A stretch of 64,000 bases of DNA from Amycolatopsis xylanica (lineage in GTDB: Bacteria > Actinomycetota > Actinomycetes > Mycobacteriales > Pseudonocardiaceae): the NCBI RefSeq assembly GCF_900107045.1, contig NZ_FNON01000003.1, positions 868,001 through 932,000 of the forward strand, written 5' to 3'. Under the pieces are notes generated by a model. The model was given only the letters and a program-made list of their open reading frames with translations, had not been told where the DNA came from and did not search any database. Positions 1-10,976 of this stretch are shown in pieces; positions within the stretch are counted from its first letter, which is position 1; every line of letters starts with the position of its first letter. The position numbers were made by a program, and so were the translations under genes.

Positions 1-856
1 CGTGCGCGCCCAGGTTCGAGTTCACGATGACCACGTGGTCGCACGACTCGGGGTCGCACGCGTCGGTGTTGGAGTGCGCGGTGCTCGCGTCGGTGGTGAC
101 GCCGTCGACCGTGACGTTCTTGCACAGCGTCGGGTGCAGCTGCCAGAACATCGAGTTCTTGATCGTGATGCCCTGGATCAGCACGGTCTCGCACGAGTAC
201 GGCTCGACGAACGCCGAGCGCATGGTGTGGCCGGAGCCGGGCACGATCCGCTTCTCCGGCGGGGTTCCCTTGGCCACCAAGGATTCCAGGTACGCGCGGT
301 CGGTGCCCTTGTTCCACGAGGAGGTGCTGTTGGCGTCGAGCGTGCCGGTGCCGGTGAGCGCGATGTTCTTCTCTTTGAACGCGTAGATCATCGGCGAGCG
401 GTTCATGCATTCGATGCCCTCGTACCGGGTCAGCACGGTCGGGAACTTCGACGAGTCGCCGCTGAACTTCAGCACCGAACCGGTTTCCAGGTGCAAGTCG
501 ACATTGCTCTTGATGTACACCGCGCCGGTGAGGAAGGTGCCCTTCGGCACGATCACGTGCCCGCCGCCCGCGGCGTTGCAGGCGTCGATCGCCTTCTTGA
601 TCGCGGCCGTGTTGTCGGTGCTGCCGTCGCCCTTCGCGCCGTACGCGGTGATGTCGAACTTCGCGTCGGGGAAGGTGGGAAGCGTGGTCTCCGCGACGAT
701 CTGGTTCGCCGCGGGCCAAGGCAGGTCGGGGACGTTGACGGTGTACTGGGCGGGTGCCGCCGCGGCCGAGCGGGCCAGCAGCGGGGCGGCGGCCGCCGCG
801 CCCGCCACCGCGAGCCCGCCCTTGATCAGCTGCCGACGGGTGATCCTGCCGTCCAT
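1..856 (-). CDS. Glycoside hydrolase family 28 (polygalacturonase-like), Tat-exported, C-terminus cut by window edge
   Basis: The gene reads leftwards and runs off the window, so only about the first 285 residues are present. The N-terminus carries a twin-arginine signal (TRRQLIKG) followed by an Ala-rich hydrophobic stretch, implying export of a folded enzyme. The mature part starts like pectate-lyase-fold enzymes (ITAYGAKGDGSTDNTAAI), and the visible end has the GH28 catalytic-region motif HSNTDACDPESCDHV. The paired DD and later GHG/RIK motifs would lie beyond the edge. GH28 enzymes hydrolyse galacturonan and related pectic polymers; the exact substrate cannot be read here. I chose the ATG at 856 because AGAAGG lies five bases before it; an in-frame ATG at 874 has no such site. 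The opposite strand is open here too, but only this strand gives a recognisable family. Confidence 0.85.
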   Translation of the reverse strand, partial: MDGRITRRQLIKGGLAVAGAAAAAPLLARSAAAAPAQYTVNVPDLPWPAANQIVAETTLPTFPDAKFDITAYGAKGDGSTDNTAAIKKAIDACNAAGGGHVIVPKGTFLTGAVYIKSNVDLHLETGSVLKFSGDSSKFPTVLTRYEGIECMNRSPMIYAFKEKNIALTGTGTLDANSTSSWNKGTDRAYLESLVAKGTPPEKRIVPGSGHTMRSAFVEPYSCETVLIQGITIKNSMFWQLHPTLCKNVTVDGVTTDASTAHSNTDACDPESCDHVVIVNSNLGAH

Positions 857-952
857 GAACGCCTTCTTTCGCATGCGAAGAAACGTGTTGTCATGACGGC
901 GGAGTCACTACCGAAAGCACTGTATGCGGTGAGCCGACCGGTGGTCCATACC

Positions 953-1510
953 TCAGCCGAGGTCCGGTCCCTTCGCGCGCAGGTCGTCGACCTTTGACAT
1001 GGCTTCCCGCAGCTCACCGAGCCAGCTGTCGGCGTGCTGGCCCACGAGCCGGACGGCCCACGCGAGCGCCTCGGACCGCGAGCGCGCGACGCCCGAGTCG
1101 ACGAGCGTGTCCAGCACCAGGCGCTCCGGCTGCCGCAACCGGGTCATCACGGGCGCCGAAAGCGTCGTGAACAGCTCGGTCGTGCCGCCGATCTTGGCGC
1201 CCCAGGCGACCTTGCGCTGGTAGCGGTGCTCGGCCTGCCTGGCGATCTCGATGCGCGCGTCGCGGGTCTCCTCGCGGAACCGGCTGATCCGGCCCGACTC
1301 GGCGGCCGCACGCGCGGCGTCGTCCTCGTACTCGTCCGTCAGCGCGGGCAGCTCGCCGACGACGACGATCTCCTCGCGGTCGACCGTGACCTGGGCGGCG
1401 CCGGTGAACCAGCCGTCGGGCAGGCGCCCGCCGAACCAGCCCGCCGCGTCGTCCGCCGAGGGCACCTCACCCTGCTGCCAGCCGCCTCGGCCTTTCCAAC
1501 CTCGTCCCAT
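953..1510 (-). CDS. Hypothetical protein with ribbon-helix-helix-like C-terminus
   Basis: This is a 185-residue cytosolic protein with a strong AGGAGG site before its ATG. The N-terminal half is acidic and Trp/Gly-rich and I recognise no family in it. Residues from about 115 (TLSAPVMTRLRQPERLVLDTLVDSG) to 160 resemble a ribbon-helix-helix DNA-binding fold: a short strand followed by two helices with the pattern VARSRSEALAWAVRLV. A palindromic element with an internal direct repeat of GATTACAT lies just upstream at 1522-1548. This fits an autoregulated small transcription factor, but both the DNA-binding role and the autoregulation are inferences. No toxin-like partner is adjacent. Confidence 0.7.
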   Translation of the reverse strand: MGRGWKGRGGWQQGEVPSADDAAGWFGGRLPDGWFTGAAQVTVDREEIVVVGELPALTDEYEDDAARAAAESGRISRFREETRDARIEIARQAEHRYQRKVAWGAKIGGTTELFTTLSAPVMTRLRQPERLVLDTLVDSGVARSRSEALAWAVRLVGQHADSWLGELREAMSKVDDLRAKGPDLG

Positions 1511-1521
1511 GGGGTCCTCCT

Positions 1522-1548
1522 GTAGCGATTACATGATTACATCGCTAC
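1522..1548. promoter_or_regulatory. Candidate operator of the RHH-like gene
   Basis: The 27-bp element has 8-bp inverted arms GTAGCGAT and ATCGCTAC. Its centre holds the direct repeat GATTACAT-GATTACAT, which is AT-rich against the GC-rich surroundings. It ends 12 bases before the start codon at 1510 and overlaps where the promoter or RBS region should be. Binding by the downstream protein is inferred. Confidence 0.5.
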
Positions 1549-1585
1549 TCACGCTACGCCGGAATCACCCGTTCAGGGGGTGCGT

Positions 1586-3586
<2,001 letters not shown>

Positions 3587-3665
3587 GGGCCCAGGGTCCC
3601 ACGGATCGCGTCGCCCAAAACTGTCGTACCCCTCTGAGAGACTTGTCTTGAGTGAAGGGGGAACC

Positions 3666-5441
3666 ATGATGAATCCGTCGGAAACCGCCCTGACCAGCAA
3701 GAACGATCGCGATCTTCTCGCGGCGCTCACCTCTACGCACGGCCGCACCGTCCGGGAGGCGGCGGCCGTGCTCGGCGAGCCGGGCCGCCCGCTGGACGTG
3801 GCGGCGTTCCTGTCCACCGTGCCCGCCGCGTTGCTCCATCCGGAGAAGATCACGGCGCGGGCGGTGCTCACCCTGCTCGAAAAGGTCGGCGAGGAGGAGC
3901 CGATCGGCGCCGCGGTGGCCGCCGCGCGCGCGTTTTCCCATCCCCACGAACAAGTTCAGCGGCACGCGGTCGGCCTCGTACGGCGGCTGGCTGGCGAAAC
4001 GTGGCCGCCTGAAGTCCGAGCCCAGGTCGGCGCGCTGTCCACGCCGGTGCGCCGCGAACTGGGCCTGGCGCCTGCCGAACGTGACGTCCCGATGGCCTTC
4101 CCGCCACCGCCCGCGCCGCGGTCACTGCCGCCGATTCCCCGTACCGCAAGGGAAATCGCCGACGCGGTGACCGAGATCCTCAGTCACACAGCGGATCCGC
4201 TGCTGCTGGAGGTCACCGTCACCGGCCTGCTCGGCGCCCGTGACGCCGATCTGGCCGAGCTGCGGCGGCTGCTCGAGCCGTCGTCGCGGGCGCGCCGGGA
4301 CCACGATCCGGGCTGGAGCTGCCCGGTCGAGCCGTTCATGGATCTGGTGCGGGCGGTGGTCGACGGCGTCGCCCCACCAGCGCCACCGTCGTCGGCCATT
4401 CGCGGGGCCCGCTGGTGGCACAGCACGGTCTTCCTGCCACCGAACCCGTTGTCGATCGTGCTGCTGCGTTTGCACGAGCTGGCGAAGATCGTGGCCGAAG
4501 GAGGGCGGCCGCTGGTGACGGCGCAGCCGTCTTCGCCGGACGGCAGCGTCGAACCGGGAAGGCGGCTGCCCGGCGCCGAGCAGCCGCTCGAACGGCTGCT
4601 GACGTTGCTGCGGACGCCGCCGGAGCATCGCGCCGAGTCGCCGCTGCCTCGCTACGGGATCCAAGTGGTGTGCGGCGAGGTCGCCACGCATCGGTACGCG
4701 TCGTCGACCGGCCTGCCCGAGCGCATGGCGGTCGCGCGGCTGACGGCCGGGCTGGGTTCACCGACGCCGTCGGACCCGCGGACATTGCTGGTCGAGTCCG
4801 ACGATCCGTTGCAGGAGGCCGAACTGCGGCTGTCGCCGAACCGATCGGCGCTGCTGCCGTCGGCGCTGGCGTACTGGCCGCTGGTGCTGCCGTTCGAGCC
4901 GGATCTGCTGGCGGCCCATTGGCTGCCGCACGTGTCGTCGGCGGCAGGCGACCGGGACGGTTACGGCGCGGCGACCGCGCTGAACTGGCTCGCCACGGCT
5001 CCGGTCGAGCTGGGACCGGCCGGCCCCGCCGCCTTCGCGGTCTCCTTGGGCGCCAAGGAGGTCGCGGCCAGGGTGGCCGCGGCGGAGGCCATCGCCGCAC
5101 GCTCCGCCGTGTCCACAGTGGACGATATCGGCCTCTCGCTCGCCGAGCTGGTCGGCCGGGGCGTGATCAAGCCGAGCCGGGCGGGCCGGGCGCTCGGCGA
5201 GGTGGTCGAGATCGCGCCGAAGGCGGCGTGGCAGATCGCGGCGACGGCGCTGCCGCAGCTGCTGGCGGCGAACACCAGGGACACGCATTTCCTGCTCGCG
5301 GCGGCGACCGAGGCCGCGGCGAAGCTGGGCAGCGTAGCCGTGACCAGCGGCGAGCTGGAGGACCTCCTCCTGCGGACCGCGCAGTTCCCCACCCAGCGCG
5401 GCCAGGCCGCGCGCAACCTGATCGCCGAGGTGAGCGCATGA
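3666..5441 (+). CDS. DUF6493 family protein, first gene of the RNA-repair operon
   Basis: The protein has 591 residues with no signal peptide or membrane segment. It is mostly alpha-helical and Ala/Leu-rich with repeated helical pairs (for example [27 protein letters not shown]), suggestive of a HEAT-like solenoid. A central Pro-rich linker ([16 protein letters not shown]) follows near residue 145. I match it to DUF6493, a bacterial family of unknown function often placed next to SWIM zinc-finger proteins. The start at 3666 follows GAAGGGGGAACC; an adjacent ATG at 3669 is equally possible. Its stop overlaps the next start in an ATGA (5438-5441), implying translational coupling. Position suggests a structural or regulatory part of the Hen1/Pnkp system. 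No catalytic motif is visible. Confidence 0.85.
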   Translation: MMNPSETALTSKNDRDLLAALTSTHGRTVREAAAVLGEPGRPLDVAAFLSTVPAALLHPEKITARAVLTLLEKVGEEEPIGAAVAAARAFSHPHEQVQRHAVGLVRRLAGETWPPEVRAQVGALSTPVRRELGLAPAERDVPMAFPPPPAPRSLPPIPRTAREIADAVTEILSHTADPLLLEVTVTGLLGARDADLAELRRLLEPSSRARRDHDPGWSCPVEPFMDLVRAVVDGVAPPAPPSSAIRGARWWHSTVFLPPNPLSIVLLRLHELAKIVAEGGRPLVTAQPSSPDGSVEPGRRLPGAEQPLERLLTLLRTPPEHRAESPLPRYGIQVVCGEVATHRYASSTGLPERMAVARLTAGLGSPTPSDPRTLLVESDDPLQEAELRLSPNRSALLPSALAYWPLVLPFEPDLLAAHWLPHVSSAAGDRDGYGAATALNWLATAPVELGPAGPAAFAVSLGAKEVAARVAAAEAIAARSAVSTVDDIGLSLAELVGRGVIKPSRAGRALGEVVEIAPKAAWQIAATALPQLLAANTRDTHFLLAAATEAAAKLGSVAVTSGELEDLLLRTAQFPTQRGQAARNLIAEVSA

Positions 5442-6679
5442 GTTTCGACCACACCCACCGCTACCAGGGCGCTTCATCGATCAACGACGACAAGCTGCTG
5501 CTGTCGACGGCGGAGCGGGGAGGCGGCCATCCCGAGTTCTTCTCGGGCAGGCTCACCAGCCCGGCCGAGTCGGCGACGGCGCTGCTCGCCGTCGCCGAGG
5601 TCGCGGGCAAGCGGTACTACACGCCACCCGCGATGCTCGCCGCGCTCCGGCGGCCCGCCGACCCCGTGGTCACCAGCGACGGGGAACGGCTGCGGTTCGA
5701 GTCGTTTTCCGCCTGCTGCGGGGTTTACGCCCGCTACGACCTGCTGGCGGACGGGCTCGACGGCGAGGTGCACGGCACCGGGACCACGAACGTCGACGTC
5801 AACGAGCCGCTGCGGAAGGCGCTGACCAGGGTCGGCGCGGCAGGCGAGCTGCGGCTGCACGTCGGGCCGGATCGCATGGTCGCGGTGACCGGTGAGGAGG
5901 CGCTGATCGAGAAGCGGGTCCCGCTCCCGCAACGCTGGCTGCGTGGCTTCGCCGAAGTCCAGGCCGCGTCCGCGCGCACCTCGCCGCGGATCGAGGTCAG
6001 CTCGGCCGAGGCGGTGCGGTTCCTGCGGGGCCTGCCCCGGCATTCGGGCCGGGCGCCGCTGTGGGCGGTGCAGGCCGGAAGCGGGCTGCGGCTGACCTCC
6101 AGGCCGTCACCACGCGCGGTCTGCCTCGCGGGCACCGAACGGCTGCGGGGGCTGCTCCCACTGCTGCGGTTCGTGCGCGGCCTGGTCGTGCACGGGCCGG
6201 AGGTCGACGCGAACAGCCAGCCGGCGCCGAGCGTGTGGGAATGGCGGCTCAGCACCGGCCGGGTCGTGCTGGCGCTGAGTCCGGAGCTCTCGCGCGGGTT
6301 CTCCGGTGAGGGCGGCGTGCTGTCGTCGTTGAGCGCGGAGGGGCTGACCGACGACGCGGAGCTGATCGCGGCGCTGCGGATCGGCTATGACGTGGCGGAG
6401 TCGGCGTACTTCCCGCGTGAGCTGCCGTTCGACCCGGCGAAGATCGAGTCGAAGCATCCTCGGCTCAAGCACGCGCGGCAGCTGGTCGCTGGCGGCCTCG
6501 TCCGGTCCGAAGTGGACGGAACGGCGTACGTCCGCAGCGGCGAGCTCGAACACCGGGTGACCGGCACCCGGTGCACGTGCCAGTGGTGGACGCATCACCA
6601 AGGCTCGCGCGGCCCGTGCAAGCACGTCCTGGCGGCGAAGATCTACCTCCGTGGAGGACCGATGCAACAAACCGCATGA
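5438..6679 (+). CDS. SWIM zinc-finger protein, second gene of the RNA-repair operon
   Basis: The product has 413 residues. The last 35 hold a SWIM-type zinc site, CxC...CxH, with Cys379, Cys381, Cys394 and His396 (CTCQWW...GPCKHVLAAKIYL). SWIM domains are known to bind nucleic acid or protein partners. The upstream 370 residues are a beta-rich region I cannot assign to a named domain; it begins with HRYQGASSINDDKLLLSTA, a start shared by SWIM proteins that accompany DUF6493. The gene starts inside the DUF6493 stop codon and ends 31 bases before hen1, with no terminator between them. The context suggests an RNA- or tRNA-recognising subunit for the repair enzymes downstream, which is inference. 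Confidence 0.85.
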   Translation: MSFDHTHRYQGASSINDDKLLLSTAERGGGHPEFFSGRLTSPAESATALLAVAEVAGKRYYTPPAMLAALRRPADPVVTSDGERLRFESFSACCGVYARYDLLADGLDGEVHGTGTTNVDVNEPLRKALTRVGAAGELRLHVGPDRMVAVTGEEALIEKRVPLPQRWLRGFAEVQAASARTSPRIEVSSAEAVRFLRGLPRHSGRAPLWAVQAGSGLRLTSRPSPRAVCLAGTERLRGLLPLLRFVRGLVVHGPEVDANSQPAPSVWEWRLSTGRVVLALSPELSRGFSGEGGVLSSLSAEGLTDDAELIAALRIGYDVAESAYFPRELPFDPAKIESKHPRLKHARQLVAGGLVRSEVDGTAYVRSGELEHRVTGTRCTCQWWTHHQGSRGPCKHVLAAKIYLRGGPMQQTA

Positions 6680-6710
6680 CGGGCGGGTGGTGATCAGTCA
6701 GGATCACTGG

Positions 6711-8099
6711 GTGCTTCTGACGATCACCACCACCCACGGGCCCGCGACGGACCTGGGTTTCCTCCTGCACAAACACCCGGAGAAGGCCCAGTCGTTCACG
6801 ATCGCGGCCGGCACCGCGCACGTCTTCTACCCGCGGGCGACCGCCGAGCTCTGCACGGCGGCCCTGCTGGTGGAGGTCGACCCGATCGAACTCGTGCGCG
6901 GTGGCGCGACCACGCTCACCCAGTACGTGAACGACCGGCCCTACGCCAGCGGCTCGCATCTGGCGGTGGCGCTGCGCGCGGTCTTCGCCACGGCGATGTC
7001 GGGCCGCTGCGATTTGCGGCCCGGCCTCGCCGGGCAGGCGATCCCGCTGACGATCCGCGTGCCTTCGCTGACCGCCCGAGGCGGCGCCGAGCTGGTGCAC
7101 CGGTTGTTCGAGCCGCTGGGCTGGACGGTCGAGACGAAGCCGGTCGTGCTGGACCCGTCGTTCCCGGAGTGGGGCGACTCGCGCTATGTCGACATGTCGA
7201 TCATGGGCACGGTCCGGCTGGCCGACGCGCTGAAGCACCTCTATGTGCTGATGCCGGCGCTCGATGGCGACAAGCACTACTTCGTCGGGCAGGACGAGGC
7301 GGACAAGCTGCTGAAGGTGGGCGAGGGCTGGCTCGGTGAGCACCCGGAACGCGAGCTGATCACCAACCGGTACCTGGAGCGCCGCCGTACCTACGTCCGG
7401 TACGCCCTGGAGCAGCTCGCCGAGGCCGACGACATCCCGGCCGAAGCCGAGCCGAAGGTGACCGAGGCCCCCGAGCAGCGCCAGCCGCTCGCGGTGCAGC
7501 GCCAGGGCAGCGTCCTCGCGGCACTGCGGGCGGCGGGCGCGCACCGGGTGCTCGACCTCGGGTGCGGTGGCGGCGCGCTGCTGCGCGTGCTGATGGACGA
7601 CCCGTCGTTCACCGAGATCGTCGGGCTGGACGTCTCGTCGGGCGCGCTCGATTCGGCGGAGCGGCGGCTGAAGCTGGACCGGCTCCCCGAGTTCCAGCGT
7701 GCGCGGATCACGCTGCGGCAGTCGGCGCTGACCTATGCCGACCCCTCGCTCGCCGGGTACGACGCGGCGGTGCTGATGGAGGTCATCGAGCACGTCGACG
7801 AGGAGCGGCTGCCCGCGCTGGAGCACGCCGTCTTCGCGGTCGCGCGGCCGCGCACGGTCATCGTCACCACCCCGAACTCCGAGTACAACAAGCACTTCGA
7901 GTTCTTGCCGGAGCATAGTTTCCGGCACGACGACCACCGGTTCGAATGGACGCGCGCGCAGTTCCGCGAGTGGGCCGAAGGCGTCGCCGCGCGGTGTGGC
8001 TACGACGTCCGGTTCCTGCCGGTGGGACAGGAAGACCAAGTTTCAGGACCGCCGACCCAAATGGCGGTCTTCACCGTTCGAGAGGAGGTGGCGGCGTGA
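6711..8099 (+). CDS. hen1: 3'-terminal RNA ribose 2'-O-methyltransferase Hen1
   Basis: Bacterial Hen1 methylates the 2'-OH of the 3' nucleotide at a break in RNA, so that the repaired site resists the same ribotoxin. The N-terminal half (from LLTITTTHGPATDLGFLLHKHP) is the bacterial Hen1 N-domain that activates the ligase of Pnkp. The C-terminal half is the methyltransferase, with the SAM motif LDLGCGGG at 281-288 and the Hen1 metal-site pattern Glu357, Glu360, His361 (EVIEH) plus a downstream His in HSFRHDDHRFEWTR. The 462-residue length fits the family. I chose GTG 6711 because family members start at this LLTITTTH segment; upstream ATGs would overlap the SWIM gene. Its stop overlaps the pnkp start (GTGA). 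Confidence 0.95.
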   Translation: MLLTITTTHGPATDLGFLLHKHPEKAQSFTIAAGTAHVFYPRATAELCTAALLVEVDPIELVRGGATTLTQYVNDRPYASGSHLAVALRAVFATAMSGRCDLRPGLAGQAIPLTIRVPSLTARGGAELVHRLFEPLGWTVETKPVVLDPSFPEWGDSRYVDMSIMGTVRLADALKHLYVLMPALDGDKHYFVGQDEADKLLKVGEGWLGEHPERELITNRYLERRRTYVRYALEQLAEADDIPAEAEPKVTEAPEQRQPLAVQRQGSVLAALRAAGAHRVLDLGCGGGALLRVLMDDPSFTEIVGLDVSSGALDSAERRLKLDRLPEFQRARITLRQSALTYADPSLAGYDAAVLMEVIEHVDEERLPALEHAVFAVARPRTVIVTTPNSEYNKHFEFLPEHSFRHDDHRFEWTRAQFREWAEGVAARCGYDVRFLPVGQEDQVSGPPTQMAVFTVREEVAA

Positions 8100-10609
8100 A
8101 GCTGACCATTCCCGACATGTCCCTCATCGTGCTCGTCGGCGCCTCCGGCTCCGGCAAGTCGACGTTCGCGCGCACCCATTTCAAGCCGACGCAGGTGCTC
8201 TCGAGCGACACTTTCCGCGGCCTGGTCTCCGATGACGAGAACGACCAGTCCGCGACGGGCGACGCGTTCGACGCGCTGCACTACGTCGCGGCGAAGCGGC
8301 TCGCGGCGGGTCGTGTGACGGTCATCGACGCGACCAACGTGCAGAAGCCGTCGCGGGCGAGCCTGGTCAAGCTGGCCAAGGAACACGACGTGCTCCCGAC
8401 CGCGATCGTGCTGGACCTGCCCGAGCGGGTTTGCCTGGCGCGCAACGAAGAACGAGCCGACCGGGCCTTCGGCGAGCACGTGATCCGGCGGCAGCGCAAC
8501 GACCTGCGCCGCTCGCTGAAGTTCCTGCAGAAGGAGGGCTTCCGGCGCGTCCACGTGCTGCGCTCCGAAGAAGAGGTGGCCGAGGCGGAGATCGTCATCG
8601 AGCCGCTGCTGAACGACCGGCGTGAGGTCACCGGGCCGTTCGACGTGATCGGTGACGTGCACGGCTGCCGCGAGGAACTCGAAGAGTTGCTGGCGGTGCT
8701 CGGCTATGTCCAGGGAGCGGATGGCCTGGCGCACCCCGAGGGCCGCGTCGCGTTGTTCGTCGGCGACCTGGTCGACCGCGGCCCGGACACGCCCGGTGTG
8801 CTGCGCCTGGTGATGGACATGGCCGCGAACGGCAGCGCCATGGTCGTCTGCGGCAACCACGAACAGAAGCTCGTCCGCGCGCTGCAAGGCAAGAAGGTGA
8901 CCGTGCGGCACGGGCTCGCCGAGTCACTGGAGCAACTCGCCGAGCAGGACGAGGAGTTCCGCGCGAAGGCGACCGCGTTCTGCGACGGCCTGGTGGCGCA
9001 CTACGTCCTCGACGGCGGCAAGCTCGTCGTGGCGCACGCTGGCCTGCCCGAGCGGTTCCACGGCCGCGCTTCGGGGCGGGTGCGCAGCACCGCGCTCTAC
9101 GGCGACACGACCGGCGAGACCGACGAATACGGCCTGCCGGTCCGGCTGCCGTGGGCGCGTGACTACCGGGGCGCCGCGACCGTCCTCTATGGACACACGC
9201 CGACGCTGGACGCCGAGTGGGTCAACAACACCATGTGCCTGGACACCGGGTGCGTGTTCGGCGGCAAGCTGACCGCGCTGCGCTACCCCGAGCGGGAAGT
9301 CGTCTCGGTCAAGGCCAAGAAGGTCTGGTACGAGCCGGTGCGGCCGCTCGGCCCCGGCACTCCGACCCGTCCGCACGCCGTGCTGGAGCTGGGCGACGTC
9401 ACGGGCAAGCGGATCGTGGAGACCCGGCACCACGGCCGGGTGGGAGTGTCGGCCGAGCAGTCGGCGGCGGCGCTCGAGGTGATGAGCCGGTTCGCGCTCG
9501 ACCCGCGCTGGCTGCTCTACCTGCCCCCGACCATGGCGCCGAGTGCGACGTCCGAGCAGGACGGCTACCTCGAGCACCCGGAGGAGGCGTTCGCCGAGTT
9601 CCGCGCGGCCGGCGTGCAGTCGGTGGTGTGCGAAGAAAAGCACATGGGCTCGCGTGCCGTCGTGCTGGTGTGCCGTGACGAGACGGTCGCGCCCGCGCGC
9701 TTCGGCATCGAGGGCGGCGGCGCCGTCTACACGCGCACCGGCCGTCCGTTCTTCGCGCCGGACCAGAACGCCCAGCTGCTCGACCGCGTCCGCGCGGCCG
9801 TCGGCGCGGCCGGTCTCTGGGAGGAGCTCGAGTCGGACTGGCTGCTGTTCGACGCCGAGCTGCTGCCATGGAGCGTCAAGGCGGGCTCGCTGATCGCCGA
9901 CCAGTACGCGTCGGTCGGCGCGGCCGCCCAGGCCGTGCTGCCCGCCGCCGTCAGCGAATTGGCCGCGGCGGCCGAGCGTGGCGTCGACGTCACCGCACTG
10001 CTCGACCGCACCCGCCTGCGTTCGTCGGACGCGGACGCCTACCGCGACGCTTATCGCCGCTACTGCTGGCCGACGAACGGTCTCGACGGTGTCCAGCTGG
10101 CCCCGTTCCAGCTACTCGCCTCGGAAAAGGCCGCGCACCAAGAGCGTCCGCACGCCTGGCACCTCGCACTGGCGACCCGGCTGGCGGAAGCGGACGGCGA
10201 CCTGTTCAAGCTGACCGGCACCCGCCTGGTCGACACCACCGACACCGCCTCCGTCGCCGAAGGCACCCGCTGGTGGCTGGACCTGACCGAAGCCGGCGGC
10301 GAAGGCATGGTCGTGAAGCCCGCGGCCAACCTGACTCGCGGCACCCGCGGCCTGGTGCAGCCGGGCGTGAAGGTCCGCGGCCGCGAATACCTGCGCATCA
10401 TCTACGGCCCCGACTACACCCTCGAGGAGAACCTGACCCGCCTCCGCAAACGCGGCCTCAACCGCAAGCGTTCCCTCGCCCTGCGCGAATACGCCCTCGG
10501 CCTCGAAGCCCTGGACCGCGCCGCCCGAGGCGAGCCACTGTGGCGCGTCCACGAGTGCGTCTTCGCGGTGCTGGCGATGGAGTCGGACCCGGTCGACCCC
10601 CGCCTCTAA
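8096..10609 (+). CDS. pnkp: Polynucleotide kinase-phosphatase-ligase Pnkp
   Basis: This 837-residue three-domain RNA end-healing and sealing enzyme is the partner of Hen1. The N-terminal 5'-kinase has the P-loop GASGSGKST at 15-23. The central metallophosphoesterase, which removes 2',3'-cyclic phosphates, has GDVHG at 186-190, a GDLVDRGPD motif and GNHE at 253-256. The C-terminal adenylyltransferase/ligase has its nucleophile at Lys515 in EEKHMGSRA, and a later GEGMVVKP segment completes the nucleotidyltransferase motifs. The GTG at 8096 follows GAGAGGAGG and overlaps the hen1 stop by four bases. All key residues are present, so the enzyme should be active. It probably ends the operon; inverted repeats follow at 10710-10776. 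Confidence 0.96.
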   Translation: MKLTIPDMSLIVLVGASGSGKSTFARTHFKPTQVLSSDTFRGLVSDDENDQSATGDAFDALHYVAAKRLAAGRVTVIDATNVQKPSRASLVKLAKEHDVLPTAIVLDLPERVCLARNEERADRAFGEHVIRRQRNDLRRSLKFLQKEGFRRVHVLRSEEEVAEAEIVIEPLLNDRREVTGPFDVIGDVHGCREELEELLAVLGYVQGADGLAHPEGRVALFVGDLVDRGPDTPGVLRLVMDMAANGSAMVVCGNHEQKLVRALQGKKVTVRHGLAESLEQLAEQDEEFRAKATAFCDGLVAHYVLDGGKLVVAHAGLPERFHGRASGRVRSTALYGDTTGETDEYGLPVRLPWARDYRGAATVLYGHTPTLDAEWVNNTMCLDTGCVFGGKLTALRYPEREVVSVKAKKVWYEPVRPLGPGTPTRPHAVLELGDVTGKRIVETRHHGRVGVSAEQSAAALEVMSRFALDPRWLLYLPPTMAPSATSEQDGYLEHPEEAFAEFRAAGVQSVVCEEKHMGSRAVVLVCRDETVAPARFGIEGGGAVYTRTGRPFFAPDQNAQLLDRVRAAVGAAGLWEELESDWLLFDAELLPWSVKAGSLIADQYASVGAAAQAVLPAAVSELAAAAERGVDVTALLDRTRLRSSDADAYRDAYRRYCWPTNGLDGVQLAPFQLLASEKAAHQERPHAWHLALATRLAEADGDLFKLTGTRLVDTTDTASVAEGTRWWLDLTEAGGEGMVVKPAANLTRGTRGLVQPGVKVRGREYLRIIYGPDYTLEENLTRLRKRGLNRKRSLALREYALGLEALDRAARGEPLWRVHECVFAVLAMESDPVDPRL

Positions 10610-10709
10610 ACCCCCGTCTACCAGCCAAAACCGCCCAACCCCAGCCCCCACCCTCCCGGGGGCTCCCCTGCAACCATCGTATCGCGCCGGGGAGCGGGAG
10701 TCGGGTTTC

Positions 10710-10776
10710 AAGATCAACATTGGGCCGGTTGTCCACAGTCGGCGAGTCTTGTGGACAACCGGCATAAGTTGATCTT
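10710..10776. repeat. Composite inverted repeat (outer AAGATCAAC, inner CCGGTTGTCCACA)
   Basis: Two nested perfect arm pairs are visible: AAGATCAAC (10710-10718) with GTTGATCTT (10768-10776), and CCGGTTGTCCACA (10725-10737) with TGTGGACAACCGG (10750-10762) around a 12-nt loop. It lies about 100 bp after pnkp. There is no U-run, so it may be a dispersed intergenic repeat rather than an intrinsic terminator. Confidence 0.75.
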
Positions 10777-10920
10777 GGATGGCCGGAACTGTCGGAGGTG
10801 CGAGATAGCGTGGATCTCGGGGGACCTTCAGCGAGGAGGTCGGCCAGTTCTGGCCGGAACGAGCGGGGCTTATGTCACGCTCAGCGTCACATGAGTGGCG
10901 TTTGTGTGGTCAGCGAAGGC

Positions 10921-10967
10921 GTGAATGGAGGAATCTGGTCGCCCAGCGGCCAGATTCCTCCACTCAC
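10921..10967. terminator. Hairpin with GTGGAGGAATCTGG-type arms, after the beta-galactosidase gene
   Basis: The 18-bp arms (10921-10938 and 10950-10967) have one mismatch and enclose an 11-nt loop. The element ends nine bases from the beta-galactosidase stop codon. The same arm core and loop length recur at 40143-40209, so it is both a repeat-family member and a likely transcription-ending structure. Confidence 0.7.
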
Positions 10968-10976
10968 GACCCACCG

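Larger units (their letters stand above)
10610..10976. other. 367-bp convergent intergenic region with two inverted-repeat elements
   Basis: This space separates the converging 3' ends of pnkp and the beta-galactosidase gene. I see no credible gene. It holds a composite inverted repeat at 10710-10776 and a terminator-like hairpin at 10921-10967. The remaining sequence shows nothing I can name. Confidence 0.7.

Noticed and set aside
2..997. Long open frame on the plus strand at the left edge
   Set aside because: The minus strand encodes a clear Tat-exported GH28 enzyme with a good RBS; the plus frame is Arg/Val/Gly-rich with no family features, as expected opposite GC-rich coding DNA.
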